Source: Pontibacter korlensis
GTDB taxonomy: Bacteria > Bacteroidota > Bacteroidia > Cytophagales > Hymenobacteraceae
Reading direction: 5' to 3'
Length of the DNA stretch: 64,000 nucleotides
NCBI RefSeq assembly: GCF_000973725.1
Contig: NZ_CP009621.1
Coordinates: forward strand, 2,501,001 to 2,565,000
Shown piece by piece: positions 9,397-18,150 of this stretch. The notes beneath the pieces are model-generated. The model was not told where the DNA came from. It worked only from the letters and a program-made list of their open reading frames with translations, and did not search any database. Within the stretch, counting starts at the first letter, position 1. The number at the start of each line of letters is the position of its first letter. The translations under genes were made by a program, and so were the position numbers.

Positions 9397-9486
9397 ATGA
9401 AAAACTTAAAACCACATCTGCACAAAGCGCTATATTTTGCGCTGGGCTTTACTCTGAAGGCCTTTTACTTTTATAGCAGGTTTTAG
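9397..9486 (+). CDS. Possible 29-residue peptide or truncated small membrane protein
   Basis: An ATG 18 nt after the preceding stop opens a short frame, MKNLKPHLHKALYFALGFTL and so on, ending at a TAG at 9486. Its layout (basic start, hydrophobic YFALGFTL) resembles the start of the 56-residue ORF at 10358 (KFFLLGAFTLYAL). It may be a related gene cut short by the mobile element whose remnant begins just after it. It is too short to be sure it is translated. Confidence 0.35.
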   Translation: MKNLKPHLHKALYFALGFTLKAFYFYSRF

Positions 9487-9714
9487 AATGGTCCTTTCAT
9501 CGTAGTTAGACTAGGTGCATTGACCAAGGGGAATGAGAGACTGAGGGGCAGGTAAGTCAGCAATACTATACCGTAAAAAAGGAAGCTCCATTCCCCCTTA
9601 CCTTTTCTCTGATAGTCTGGACAGTACTTAAGGCTATCGATGAGGATAAGCAAGTGTAAGACAAAAGGCAAGACGAGGGAGAAAGAAAGGTCGCTCACTT
9701 TAACCACTCATGCT
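9487..9714 (+). ncRNA. Non-coding 5' flank of IS110 remnant, possible decayed bridge RNA
   Basis: This 228-nt region has no ORF and directly precedes the IS110-type transposase start. It can fold: AAGGGGAATGAGAG (9526-9539) pairs, with one-base irregularities, with CTCCATTCCCCCTT (9586-9599), and GGTAAG/CTTACC offers an inner alternative. In the IS110 group of this family the 5' non-coding end is known to encode the bridge RNA that guides recombination. Whether this is such an RNA is an inference from position and foldability. Confidence 0.35.
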
Positions 9715-10243
9715 ATGGAACAGATCACAAGACAGTGCGTGGCATCGACATTGCCAAATTGAGCTTCACCGCCTGCGTTTGCAAACCCTCCCCCAACTCC
9801 GGCCTGTGCTTCTCCCAGGTGGCAACCTTTGACAACAGCACCAGGAGCTTCAACCAGCTGCTCAAGTGGGCGCGCAAGCAAACCACTGGTGCCTTGCCCT
9901 CATAAACAACGCCAAACAACTCACCAGCTACGCCGGCTTCGATGTGGTGGAAAGGGAGTCCGGCACCAGCGTCAGGGGCAAGACCAGGATACCCAAGAAA
10001 GGCAACGGCAGGATAAGGGCGGCCCTTTACTTCCCGGCCCTGGTGGCAAGCCGGCACAACACTGCCCTGCGGGCTGTTTACCAGCGCATCAACGCAGGGA
10101 AAGAGAGCAGGATGGTGGGCGTGGTAAGCCTGCAGCGCAAACTGCTGCTGCTCATCTACTCCATGTGGAAAAACGACACGGTATTCCAGGACAGGAACAT
10201 AGCTTCCGGAGATCTGGAGAGAAAGCCTCTCCTTCGGCAATAG
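9715..10243 (+). pseudogene. IS110-family transposase, frameshifted and internally deleted
   Basis: The N-terminal part reads MEQITRQCV and then continues as GIDIAKLSFTACV, typical of the DEDD catalytic start, only if one base is added near 9741 (GTGGC, probably once GTGGGC). After about 57 residues the frame stops (9905 region), and the C-terminal Tnp_IS110/IS116/IS902-type domain resumes in another frame (LINNAKQLTSYAGF, RIPKKGNGRIRAALYF) and ends at 10243. The central part of a normal protein of about 330 residues is missing. It cannot make an active recombinase. No terminal inverted repeats were seen, as expected for IS110 elements, so the exact ends are unknown. Confidence 0.85.
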
Positions 10244-10357
10244 AATATACGGAAGATTCTACTAAAATGTGTTGATTTTTAACACAGTACCTTTTTGATA
10301 GAGGGCTGGCCTGAAATAAAACACGGATTAGTAGACGGATATTTTATACGATAGCAT

Positions 10358-10528
10358 ATGAAAAGAATCAGACTAACCACACGCGATGTAAAGTTCTTCT
10401 TGTTAGGAGCATTTACATTGTATGCCCTGGAGGTGGCCTTCAACTGGGAGGCGCATAAAGATGCTTTTTGGGAAGGTGTTGAAACAGCGAAGGCTGATAA
10501 TGGCGAATCAGTTACGTCAGAGAAATAA
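10358..10528 (+). CDS. Small single-pass membrane protein (56 residues)
   Basis: ATG at 10358, 56 residues. The layout is a basic start (MKRIRLTTRD), one hydrophobic helix (VKFFLLGAFTLYALEVAF), then a short polar tail with NWEAHKDAFWEGVE. The following 50-residue ORF has the same plan, six nucleotides after its stop. I do not know the family or function; similar tiny proteins are common and poorly described in Cytophagales. Confidence 0.6.
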   Translation: MKRIRLTTRDVKFFLLGAFTLYALEVAFNWEAHKDAFWEGVETAKADNGESVTSEK

Positions 10529-10534
10529 AACCAC

Positions 10535-10687
10535 ATGAAAACAAAAAAGAAATCAAACTTGCGTTACCTGTTGATAGGTGCTGCCGTTGCCTTGGCTGCC
10601 TATGTGATCTCGGGTTGGGATGATGTAGTGAGAGGCATTACAGATGCCCAGGAAGGAAAACCTTACAACTACGAGCAGGCCGAGTAA
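10535..10687 (+). CDS. Small single-pass membrane protein (50 residues)
   Basis: ATG at 10535, six bases after the previous stop, 50 residues. A lysine-rich start (MKTKKKSNLR) is followed by one hydrophobic helix (YLLIGAAVALAAYVI) and an acidic tail with SGWDDVVRGITDAQEG. Together with the preceding ORF it forms a pair of probable paralogues (helix, Trp, acidic segment ending in a Gly-containing turn). The function is unknown. Confidence 0.6.
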   Translation: MKTKKKSNLRYLLIGAAVALAAYVISGWDDVVRGITDAQEGKPYNYEQAE

Positions 10688-10773
10688 AGTATAAACATTG
10701 TTTCCTGTGCCAGTGGTGCTAACATAGCTTTATACTTAGCCGTTAAAGCAAAGCACAATAAGTATGAAAACAA

Positions 10774-11556
10774 ATGGAACAGGAGCAAACTACCTTACTT
10801 AAGGATTATTCGATACAAGAAAAAGGAGCCTACTTTGGAGCCTTAGCTACACTAGCCTCTGCCGATGGACATGCATCGGATGAGGAGTTGGAATTTTTAT
10901 ACATGATGGGAGAAGCGGCTGAACTGCCGGAGAACCTGCGGCAGGAAGTCGAATCGGTTGCGAAGAATCCTTCCCAAATAAGCCTGCAGAAGTGCCTGGA
11001 TGCTCTCAAAAATAGTCCGCTTCGCTTCTCGCTCATCACCGACATCATCAGCTTTGCTAAGTCAGACGGAAATTATACTGCGGACGAAAGGCAGCACATC
11101 GAGGACATGGCTGCCTACTTAGGTGTAGATCAAAAGCAGTATAGCCTGCTGGAAGATTATGTAGACAAGGCAGGAGAGGCACAAAAGCATGGCGAAGATC
11201 CTACATCCCAGTCATTCATGAACAAGAATGGTTTTGGAGACATGTTCAAGAACGCTGGCATCTCTCCACAGATGGTGCAGGGTATGTTGGGTATACTGGC
11301 GCCAATCGTGCTGGCCCGCATGATGGGAGGCCGCAGGCACCGTCGCTATGGTGGAGGTATGATGGGAGGTTTGATTGGTGGACTGCTTGGAGGAGGCATG
11401 ATGGGTGGCGGCATGTACAGGTCCGGTGGAGGCCTTGGCTCAATGGTCTCTATACTTGGTGGGCTAAATGGGCGCAGAGGCTACAGCAGTATGAGAAGCG
11501 GCGGTTTAGGTGGCTTGTTAGGAGGTTTATTAGGTGGAAGCCGGCGCCGCTGGTAA
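10774..11556 (+). CDS. TerB-like protein with Gly/Met-rich tail
   Basis: The protein has 260 residues and no signal peptide. Residues about 10-130 are helical with two repeats of the tellurite-resistance TerB/DjlA type (ATLASADGHASDEELEFLY and SFAKSDGNYTADERQHIE), whose acidic loops could bind metal. From about residue 165 the protein becomes Gly/Met/Arg-rich (repeats of GGGMMGG and GGLLGG) and ends in SRRRW, a low-complexity tail. TerB-type domains are linked to metal stress and membrane-associated complexes. No ter operon partner is nearby, so the role is uncertain. A 12-codon frame starting at 10764 overlaps the start but is probably meaningless. Confidence 0.75.
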   Translation: MEQEQTTLLKDYSIQEKGAYFGALATLASADGHASDEELEFLYMMGEAAELPENLRQEVESVAKNPSQISLQKCLDALKNSPLRFSLITDIISFAKSDGNYTADERQHIEDMAAYLGVDQKQYSLLEDYVDKAGEAQKHGEDPTSQSFMNKNGFGDMFKNAGISPQMVQGMLGILAPIVLARMMGGRRHRRYGGGMMGGLIGGLLGGGMMGGGMYRSGGGLGSMVSILGGLNGRRGYSSMRSGGLGGLLGGLLGGSRRRW

Positions 11557-11581
11557 GGAGCCAGACTATAAGAAAGTAAAC

Positions 11582-11616
11582 GGGTATGGCTTCCTTGTGA
11601 TGGCCATACCCTTTTT
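11582..11616. terminator. Terminator between convergent terB-like and frnE-like genes
   Basis: A 9-bp stem GGGTATGGC/GCCATACCC (11582-11590 with 11603-11611) has a 12-nt loop and is followed by TTTTT on the plus strand. Confidence 0.8.
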
Positions 11617-11620
11617 ACTT

Positions 11621-12217
11621 TTATCCTATTTCTTGCTGAATGAGCTTTCGTAAATCTTCCTCTCGCAGTAGCCCTCGTACCTTTTTATTGCCTATGATAA
11701 AGGTTGGCACCGCTGAAATGTCCACCTCTTCGTAAGCGTGTTTCAACGCATCAAGATGTGCCGCTTTATACTTGTTAGTTTCCAATGCTTGTCTGTATGC
11801 CTGTTCATCCAGTCCCACTTCTTTTGCCAGCTTCACCAGTACCTCTATATCCCCGATATCCTGTTCTTCCTGAAAGAAGGCCGTGAACATACGGTGCGTA
11901 TAAGCCTCTCCCAAGTCTTGCTCCTGAGCAAATTGATAGCCCTCGAATGCCTTGTGCGTATAGGGCTGCGGTGAAACTTTAGGCAATACGATTGGTATAT
12001 CCAGCTGCTTACCCATAGGGTATACAGAGTTTGCCCAGGTTGTTTGCAGGTATTCCTCCTCCGGTTTTAGTGTGGGAGTAGGGTAGGGGCGCAACTCAAA
12101 TGGCATCCACTCCATCTGCACTTTATCTTCCAGGCCCTGCAGCGCTCGCTCCAGCACTACCTCCCCAAAGAAGCAGTAAGGGCAGACATAATCAGAATAT
12201 ATCTTTATCTGTAGCAT
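11621..12217 (-). CDS. DsbA family oxidoreductase, FrnE-like
   Basis: The protein has 198 residues without a signal peptide. It begins with the thioredoxin-fold strand and redox motif DYVCPYCFFGE (Cys12-Pro-Tyr-Cys15), followed by the long helical insertion seen in DsbA/FrnE and HCCA-isomerase relatives, and returns to the fold with a cis-Pro loop (VDISAVPTFIIGN). Length and order fit the FrnE subfamily, cytoplasmic proteins tied to oxidative-stress tolerance. It stands alone, converging on the TerB-like gene, and is read away from the beta-lactamase-fold lipoprotein gene. Confidence 0.88.
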   Translation of the reverse strand: MLQIKIYSDYVCPYCFFGEVVLERALQGLEDKVQMEWMPFELRPYPTPTLKPEEEYLQTTWANSVYPMGKQLDIPIVLPKVSPQPYTHKAFEGYQFAQEQDLGEAYTHRMFTAFFQEEQDIGDIEVLVKLAKEVGLDEQAYRQALETNKYKAAHLDALKHAYEEVDISAVPTFIIGNKKVRGLLREEDLRKLIQQEIG

Positions 12218-12336
12218 CGGTTTAATTATTTGTCTTTTTCATACCAGTATGAAGCCCGTTTTGTTCAGCATTCAGCTGTAGCTAGCAGATGAATGGGGAT
12301 TTTTTTCTAGATTGTACGGTCAAATCCAAATTAACT

Positions 12337-13524
12337 ATGCTTCTGAATACTTATATGGCGCTGCTAGTGGCGCTAAGTTTAGCTGCCTGCCAGCCGCAGC
12401 CGCTACAAACCAGCACTAGCCAAGCACAGGCACAGCAGGCTAAAGTAGAATACTATTACCCAGAGGCCGGAGATGATTGGGAACGTCGCAAGCCGGAGCA
12501 GTTAGGCTTAGATGCGGCAAAGCTGCAGGAGGCTGTAGAGTGGGCAAAGTTGCAGGAAACGCAGCAAATGCCGAAGGACTTCTCCACACAGAAAGAAATT
12601 TTTGGTGAACCGCTTGGCCCCTTGCCACCTAGCAGGGCCAGTACCAACGGCATCATCCTGAAAGATGGCTACATTGTGGCGGAGTGGGGCGAAACCGATG
12701 CTGCGGATCCTACTTACAGTGTAGCTAAAAGCTTTCTGTCAACCATATTAGGCCTTACGCTGGATAAGGGTATGATTGATAATATACAGGACCCGGTGGC
12801 AAAGTACGTGCAAGATGGCGGCTACACTTCAGAGCATAACAGCAAAATAACCTGGGATCACCATGCCCGACAAACTTCTGAGTGGCAGGGCAAGATGTGG
12901 GGAAAGAAAGACGATTTTATAGGTAAAGAAGCCTATGGTCGTGGAGAGCGTAAGCCACGTGAGTTGCAGGAGCCGGGCACCTACTACGAGTATAACGATA
13001 CGCGCATCAACCGTTTTGCGCTGTCGCTGCTGCGCGTTTGGGGAAAGCCCCTTCCGCAGGTGCTGGAGGATGAAATTATGGACCCGGTTGGAGCCTCTGA
13101 AACCTGGAAGTGGGTGCCTTACAGAAACTCTGTAGTTGAAATCAACGGGCAGCAGATGCCATCAGTAAGTGGAGGTACACGCTGGGGCGGTGGCCTTTGG
13201 ATAAGTGCCCGCGACGAAGCTCGCTTTGGCTACCTTTTCCTGCGCAACGGCCGCTGGAAAGGTAAGCAGCTAATATCAGAGGAGTGGGTGAAGGAGGCTA
13301 CTACCAAACGAGGTTCCGTGGGTCCTGACTATGGTTACCTCTGGTGGCTGAACACAGGCGGCGAGGCTTGGCCAGATGCCCCTAAAACCAGTTATGCTGC
13401 CTTGGGAGCAGGACAAAACACTGTATGGGTTGACCCTGAGCATGACATCGTGATTGTATGGCGCTGGCATGATGGAAAACAAAACGAACTGTTTAAGCGT
13501 GTGCTGGCGGCGGTTCAGGAGTAG
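12337..13524 (+). CDS. Serine hydrolase lipoprotein, beta-lactamase class C fold
   Basis: The protein has 395 residues from the ATG at 12337. The frame opens at 12289 but only this start gives a signal sequence with a lipobox (LSLAAC, Cys18). The catalytic SxxK is seen as Ser128-Val-Ala-Lys131, and a Tyr-containing second motif lies in YYEYND (about residues 216-221). The C-terminal part (SYAALGAGQNTVWVDPEHDI) is typical of the Beta-lactamase (PF00144) family. These lipoproteins are usually esterases, D-Ala-D-Ala peptidases or amidases and not true beta-lactamases. It probably sits in the inner leaflet of the outer membrane or faces the periplasm. Confidence 0.87.
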   Translation: MLLNTYMALLVALSLAACQPQPLQTSTSQAQAQQAKVEYYYPEAGDDWERRKPEQLGLDAAKLQEAVEWAKLQETQQMPKDFSTQKEIFGEPLGPLPPSRASTNGIILKDGYIVAEWGETDAADPTYSVAKSFLSTILGLTLDKGMIDNIQDPVAKYVQDGGYTSEHNSKITWDHHARQTSEWQGKMWGKKDDFIGKEAYGRGERKPRELQEPGTYYEYNDTRINRFALSLLRVWGKPLPQVLEDEIMDPVGASETWKWVPYRNSVVEINGQQMPSVSGGTRWGGGLWISARDEARFGYLFLRNGRWKGKQLISEEWVKEATTKRGSVGPDYGYLWWLNTGGEAWPDAPKTSYAALGAGQNTVWVDPEHDIVIVWRWHDGKQNELFKRVLAAVQE

Positions 13525-13606
13525 TGGCATTGTGTTGTATAGCACATTCAACAACATGTTAAATACCTGAGGATGCTGAATAAAACTCATTCTATCTATA
13601 CCTGTT

Positions 13607-14506
13607 TTGAAGATTGAAGCTGTGAGAAAAGAAAACAGGCTCGTTTTCCTGGCGATGGGGGAGGTATATGCTCGTCAGGCAATTTACGCCTTGTTGTCGC
13701 TCTTGAAAGTATACCGCATAAAGCTGCCAAGATCATTGCATGTTGTAGTATATACTGATACTCCGGCTTTGTTCTCACAACTTCAAGAGGTAATATCACT
13801 GGAGCTTGTGTACCTAAGCAATGAGAAGTTCAGTTCTTGGAAGGGAGATAAACAGCAACTTTTTAGGACAAAGATCAGGCTTCTGCAGGAAATGTCTAAT
13901 GCGGGTCAGGGAAGTATAGTGTATGCCGATACGGATATCATCTTTTATAAGAAGGTTGACAAACTGTTTTCTTGGCTCAACAAAGGGAACACTCTCCTGC
14001 ATACAAAAGAGGCTACTCTTTCTACAGAAGGCTTCCAAACATATTGCGACAGCTTCTGTGGAAGGCAGTTTACGCTTGCCTCAGAAAGGAGCATTGACAT
14101 TCTCGATAGTCACTACATGTGGAATGCTGGAGTGATAGGACTACCCCGCTCTAAGTTCTCTCTTGTAGATGATGTGCTGGAGCTAAATGACAGGCTCTTG
14201 GCCATTAATGATCTAAGGTTGGTGGAGCAGTTAGCTTTTTCCGTTGTACTTGCTGTTAGTAGTTCTCTTAGGGAGTGCCATGATGTAATCTTCCACTACT
14301 GTTGGAATGGTGGCAAAGACAAAATGGATGAGCAGATAAAGCAGTTGTTAAGAGACTATTCCAGTGATGGGGTAGGGGCGCCCGTAAAGCATTTGGATAA
14401 GTATAAGGTATATTACCCCTCTACTAAAGAAAAGCTGGTTTATTTCTCTAATCCACGCAATTTTGTTGCCATGCTAAAACGAAAGCTAAGCTATTTACTA
14501 AAGTAG
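13607..14506 (+). CDS. Glycosyltransferase-like protein, GT-A type
   Basis: The protein has 299 residues and no signal peptide. The frame starts at a TTG (13607); a GTG at 13622 is an alternative and no suitable ATG exists before the conserved first strand (RLVFLAMGEVYARQAIYALL). A nucleotide-sugar-type core is suggested by VVYTDTP, LFRTKIRLLQEM and the DxD motif YADTDIIF (Asp108, Asp110). A later HYCWNGGKD could contribute to the active site. The layout resembles GT8-like enzymes but I cannot assign a family. It looks more AT-rich than its neighbours and stands alone, so it may have been acquired. The substrate is unknown. Confidence 0.6.
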   Translation: MKIEAVRKENRLVFLAMGEVYARQAIYALLSLLKVYRIKLPRSLHVVVYTDTPALFSQLQEVISLELVYLSNEKFSSWKGDKQQLFRTKIRLLQEMSNAGQGSIVYADTDIIFYKKVDKLFSWLNKGNTLLHTKEATLSTEGFQTYCDSFCGRQFTLASERSIDILDSHYMWNAGVIGLPRSKFSLVDDVLELNDRLLAINDLRLVEQLAFSVVLAVSSSLRECHDVIFHYCWNGGKDKMDEQIKQLLRDYSSDGVGAPVKHLDKYKVYYPSTKEKLVYFSNPRNFVAMLKRKLSYLLK

Positions 14507-14578
14507 TCATCGCCCTTGTACAGAATCCTTGTGTGAATGTCCATCTTATGATGATGCTTGTAGAAGCTGAAAAGCCAT

Positions 14579-14620
14579 AAAACAAAAGAGCCACTCTATT
14601 TGGAGTGGCTCTTTTGTTTT
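14579..14620. terminator. Bidirectional terminator
   Basis: A perfect 18-bp stem (14579-14596 with 14603-14620) has A-rich and T-rich ends. It can end both the glycosyltransferase-like gene and the convergent amidohydrolase gene. Confidence 0.9.
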
Positions 14621-14632
14621 AGCTATAGCCTG

Positions 14633-17600
14633 TTACTGACGGCAGGTACAATGCTCACCAGCGATTCCCTCAAAGCGGGTGTTTGTGCCTTCGTGCCAAT
14701 CGAAAGCAGTAGCATACTTATCGTTCTCCCACCAGAATTTACCCGGCTGCTTCTTATAGTTGCCGATCTCGGCCATGGTAGCGGCATCGTACAGGCGACC
14801 ATTCACCATGGTATACTTTACGTGCTCTGAGTTCTGAATATTCTCCAGAGGATTCTGGTCAAGCACAATCAGGTCGGCTAGCTTGCCTGTTTCCAGTGAG
14901 CCCAACTCGTGACCCATGCCGATATACTCAGCACCATTGATGGTAGCAGCTTTCAGGGCTTCATGATTTGTCATGCCACCCTGCTGTAGCATCCACAGTT
15001 CCCAGTGCGCGCCGAGTCCTTGCAGCTGTCCGTGTGCACCCAGATTTACTTTCACACCGTTGTCGGTTAGAGCTTTGGCAGCACGGGAAGTAGCCATAAA
15101 GCCATTCTCGTACTCCTCATCTGGCACCTGCGTCACAAAGCGTGCACGGCCATCAATTACAGAACGTGGCGTGAACTTTAGCAGGCGGTCTTTTTCCCAC
15201 ACATTGGTTTTCTGATACCAGTAGTACTCACCATTGGTGGCGCCATAGTTCACGATCAGGGTAGGGGTATAACCTACATTAGAGGCTTTCCATACTTCAA
15301 GCACATCCTTGTAAAGCGGCGCTACCGGAATGTTGTGTTCTATGCCGGTGTGGCCGTCCAGGATCATGCTCATGTTGTGGAAGAAGGTAGATCCACCCTC
15401 TGGGTACACGCTCATGTCCAGTTCGCGGGCTGCCTGAATAACCTGCTGGCGCTGCTCGCGGCGTGGCTGGTTGTAGCTCTTCACGGAGAAACCTCCCACT
15501 GCCTTAATGCGGCGCAAATGTGAGCGGGCGTCGTCCAGGCTGTTAATCTCAGCTTTGAAATTGCCATCGGCACCATAAAGAATAGTACCTGTAGAGTAGA
15601 TACGCGGACCAACCATAGCTCCTGATTTTACTGCCTCAGACTGGCTGAACACCATTTCGGTAGTAGAAGAAGGGTCGTGGGTGGTGGTAACACCGTAGGC
15701 CAGGTTGGCATAGTACGACCACTGCTTCTGTGGACTCATACCCAAGCGGAACGTGCCCAGGTGCGCATGTACGTCTACAATGCCTGGCATAATGGTTTTA
15801 CCAGCGGCATCAATCACTTTAGCGTCTTTCGGTACATTTACACCTTTGCCAATAGCCACAATGCGGTTGCCGTCTACTACAATGGTACCTCCTTCAATCA
15901 CCTCATCACCCTTCATGGTAATGATGCGGGCATTAGTGAAGGCAACTTTTCCTTCCGGAATATCTGTCTTCAGCTCCAGGCCAATTTTGGTACCAGTAGT
16001 GTCGATAGCTGGCAACTCCTCCGGAGCACCTGGAACGAAGGAGAAGCGGTCTTTTAAATCGTTGGTAAAGTACTCATCGCCCAATACCCAGTTGATCTTC
16101 TTGCTGTCTGCTGACCAGTGGATGCTGGTACCGGCATCACGCGTGAAGCGGGCAACCGGAACAGCCTTTGTGTCTTTACTTAGGTCTAGGCCAGAACCGT
16201 TAGCCGTAAATGGTGCGATATAGCCGTTGAATAGCTCTGCAAAGGCTATCCACTTATTGTCTGGGCTTGGGTAGAACTGGTCGGTATACTTAGAAGTATA
16301 ATGCGTCTGTTCATTCTTGCCGTTCATGTCCACGCTCTTGAACGCATACTTATCGCCCTCGCGGCCGGTAAAGAAAATACGGTCTGATGTAGCGTTAAAC
16401 TGTGGGTTGGAGCCGCGCTCGTGCACCAAGGTAGCTTTGCCACCGTTGGCTGGCATGTAGAAAATACCTTTCTCTTTGCCGTGTGCATAGCCCATGTGGT
16501 TGTTGCCGCCCTCTTTGATGTACACAATGTACTTGCCATCTGGCGAGTACTGAGGCACAGAATAGTAGCCTTTCTCCGACGTCAGCTTAGTTGGCTTAGC
16601 GTTCTTTTTGCGAATGTCGATTTTGTACAAGCCACTGAGGTTGTCGTCGTTCCAGGTGGCATATACTATGGACTTTCCATCAGGGGAGAAAGTAGGGTAG
16701 AATTCAAAATCCTGGCCCTTGGTAATACGCTCTGGTTTGCCGTCTGGCAGATCTTTCTTATAGATATAACCGGCTGCATTAAACACAAGCGTTTTGCCGT
16801 CTGGGGAAGTTACAGCATGGCGAACTGCCTTGGCAGTAAACTTATCAGGCGAAACGCCGCCGTTCTTGCTGTGGTCGTGGCGCACGGCATCCGCCAGGTA
16901 ATGCGTGGCGGTAGCTTCAAAAGGTATGTTGGCCACTTGTTTTGTAGCGACATCCACTTTGTTGATCTTACCGTCAGCCCAGAACACAATGTTCTTGTTA
17001 TCCGGAGTCCAGGAGAAGTATGGGTAAACGCCGAAAATGGCCCACGCTTCCTGTTGGTCGTGGCTAAGCTTATCGTATACAGGCCACTCTTCGCCAGTTT
17101 TCAGGTCGTGCACAAACAGAACGGACTTGGTGCGCACGCGGCGTACGAAGGCTACATATTTGCCATCTCTGGATATAACCGGCCGCACTGCGCCACCGTT
17201 TCCTGAAACCACGTTCTCAATCTCACCAGTGTTGCGATCAACTCTGCGGATTACGTAGATCTGGCCGTTAGGGTCTTTGTTGTACTCAAAGGTAGAGCCG
17301 CCGCTCATGTCTTCGGAGAAGTACACATACTTGCCGTCCGGAGAGGCAAATGGCTCACCAGCATCCTGCTGGTCATTTTTGCGCTTGGTTAACTGGATAC
17401 CTGTACCGCCGGTTCTGTGGTACATCCACATCTCGCCGGCACCCAAAGAGCGGGTGTTGGTAAAGTGCTTGCGGGCAATCAGGTACTCTCCGTCCGGAGT
17501 CCAAACGGCGTTGTTCAGCAAGCGGAAGTTTTCATTGGTAATCTGCTTGGCATCAGAGCCATCGCGCTTCATTACCCAGATATTATCGCCGCCTCCTGCA

Positions 17601-17935
17601 TCAGAAGTGAAGGAAATGTACTTGCCATCAGGACTGAAACGTGGCTGCACCTCGTAAGGGCGGCCGGTTCTCAATAGCTTAGCTTTTCCGCCGGAGATGG
17701 GCATAATATAGATGTCACCCAGCATGTCGAAAACAATCTCTTTGCCGTCCGGACTCACGTCCACGCTCATCCAGGTACCCTCATTGGTGGTGAGGGTAAT
17801 TTCTTTCTGAGGGCCATGCTCGGCATCCACTTTCCACTTAGTGTCCTCTTTTTTGTTTTCCTGAGCATGTGCCGCGCCGAAAGGGAGAGCAAGCGCCGCA
17901 GCCAGTACTACACTCAGGTAAGTGCGTTTATTCAT
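14633..17935 (-). CDS. TolB-like propeller/amidohydrolase fusion protein
   Basis: The protein has 1100 residues with a signal peptide (cleavage after AAHA, about residue 24). Residues about 45-640 are repeats of the WD40-like PD40/TolB type, each with an SPDGK core (for example VSPDGKEIVFDMLGDIY, FSPDGKYISFTSD). Residues about 680-1060 are an amidohydrolase TIM barrel: the metal motif HAH is at His723/His725 (GIVDVHAHLG) and the end is of imidazolonepropionase/prolidase type (GKLADLIVLDQNPLENI). Family knowledge supports a metal-dependent hydrolase acting in the periplasm, often on peptides or cyclic amides. The substrate is not readable. It ends with HCTCRQ. The gene is monocistronic. Confidence 0.88.
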   Translation of the reverse strand: MNKRTYLSVVLAAALALPFGAAHAQENKKEDTKWKVDAEHGPQKEITLTTNEGTWMSVDVSPDGKEIVFDMLGDIYIMPISGGKAKLLRTGRPYEVQPRFSPDGKYISFTSDAGGGDNIWVMKRDGSDAKQITNENFRLLNNAVWTPDGEYLIARKHFTNTRSLGAGEMWMYHRTGGTGIQLTKRKNDQQDAGEPFASPDGKYVYFSEDMSGGSTFEYNKDPNGQIYVIRRVDRNTGEIENVVSGNGGAVRPVISRDGKYVAFVRRVRTKSVLFVHDLKTGEEWPVYDKLSHDQQEAWAIFGVYPYFSWTPDNKNIVFWADGKINKVDVATKQVANIPFEATATHYLADAVRHDHSKNGGVSPDKFTAKAVRHAVTSPDGKTLVFNAAGYIYKKDLPDGKPERITKGQDFEFYPTFSPDGKSIVYATWNDDNLSGLYKIDIRKKNAKPTKLTSEKGYYSVPQYSPDGKYIVYIKEGGNNHMGYAHGKEKGIFYMPANGGKATLVHERGSNPQFNATSDRIFFTGREGDKYAFKSVDMNGKNEQTHYTSKYTDQFYPSPDNKWIAFAELFNGYIAPFTANGSGLDLSKDTKAVPVARFTRDAGTSIHWSADSKKINWVLGDEYFTNDLKDRFSFVPGAPEELPAIDTTGTKIGLELKTDIPEGKVAFTNARIITMKGDEVIEGGTIVVDGNRIVAIGKGVNVPKDAKVIDAAGKTIMPGIVDVHAHLGTFRLGMSPQKQWSYYANLAYGVTTTHDPSSTTEMVFSQSEAVKSGAMVGPRIYSTGTILYGADGNFKAEINSLDDARSHLRRIKAVGGFSVKSYNQPRREQRQQVIQAARELDMSVYPEGGSTFFHNMSMILDGHTGIEHNIPVAPLYKDVLEVWKASNVGYTPTLIVNYGATNGEYYWYQKTNVWEKDRLLKFTPRSVIDGRARFVTQVPDEEYENGFMATSRAAKALTDNGVKVNLGAHGQLQGLGAHWELWMLQQGGMTNHEALKAATINGAEYIGMGHELGSLETGKLADLIVLDQNPLENIQNSEHVKYTMVNGRLYDAATMAEIGNYKKQPGKFWWENDKYATAFDWHEGTNTRFEGIAGEHCTCRQ

Positions 17936-18150
17936 GATAAGTATAAGGTAGAAGATTAGTTAACAGCCTCTAATTTAAGCATTACAAGCCACAATGCGAA
18001 AAGCAATCCTGCAGCAGCTAAAAGTCTAAAGTGCAGGAAACCCATTCTGTTGGATTTGGAGTACAAACATTAAACTTCCCACAGCAGCTTATACTTGCCG
18101 TGCAAGGGATGGAGAATTAGCTTATAACAAACACTACTAAGTAAGAAAGA

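Noticed and set aside
9725..10240. 171-codon open frame on the minus strand
   Set aside because: It lies opposite the IS110 transposase remnant, whose plus-strand frames match known transposase motifs. The minus-strand protein has no recognisable features.
12337..13524. Antibiotic-resistance beta-lactamase
   Set aside because: SxxK alone with a lipoprotein signal is typical of esterase/peptidase members of the family. No evidence shows beta-lactam hydrolysis.
16421..17206. 261-codon plus-strand frame opposite the amidohydrolase gene
   Set aside because: It is fully antisense to a well-supported gene and has no domain features.
18055..18097. TTTG and TATACTTG as promoter of the SDR gene
   Set aside because: Spacing of about 31 nt is too long and the second box has a mismatch; TATACTT is also the widespread word noted above.
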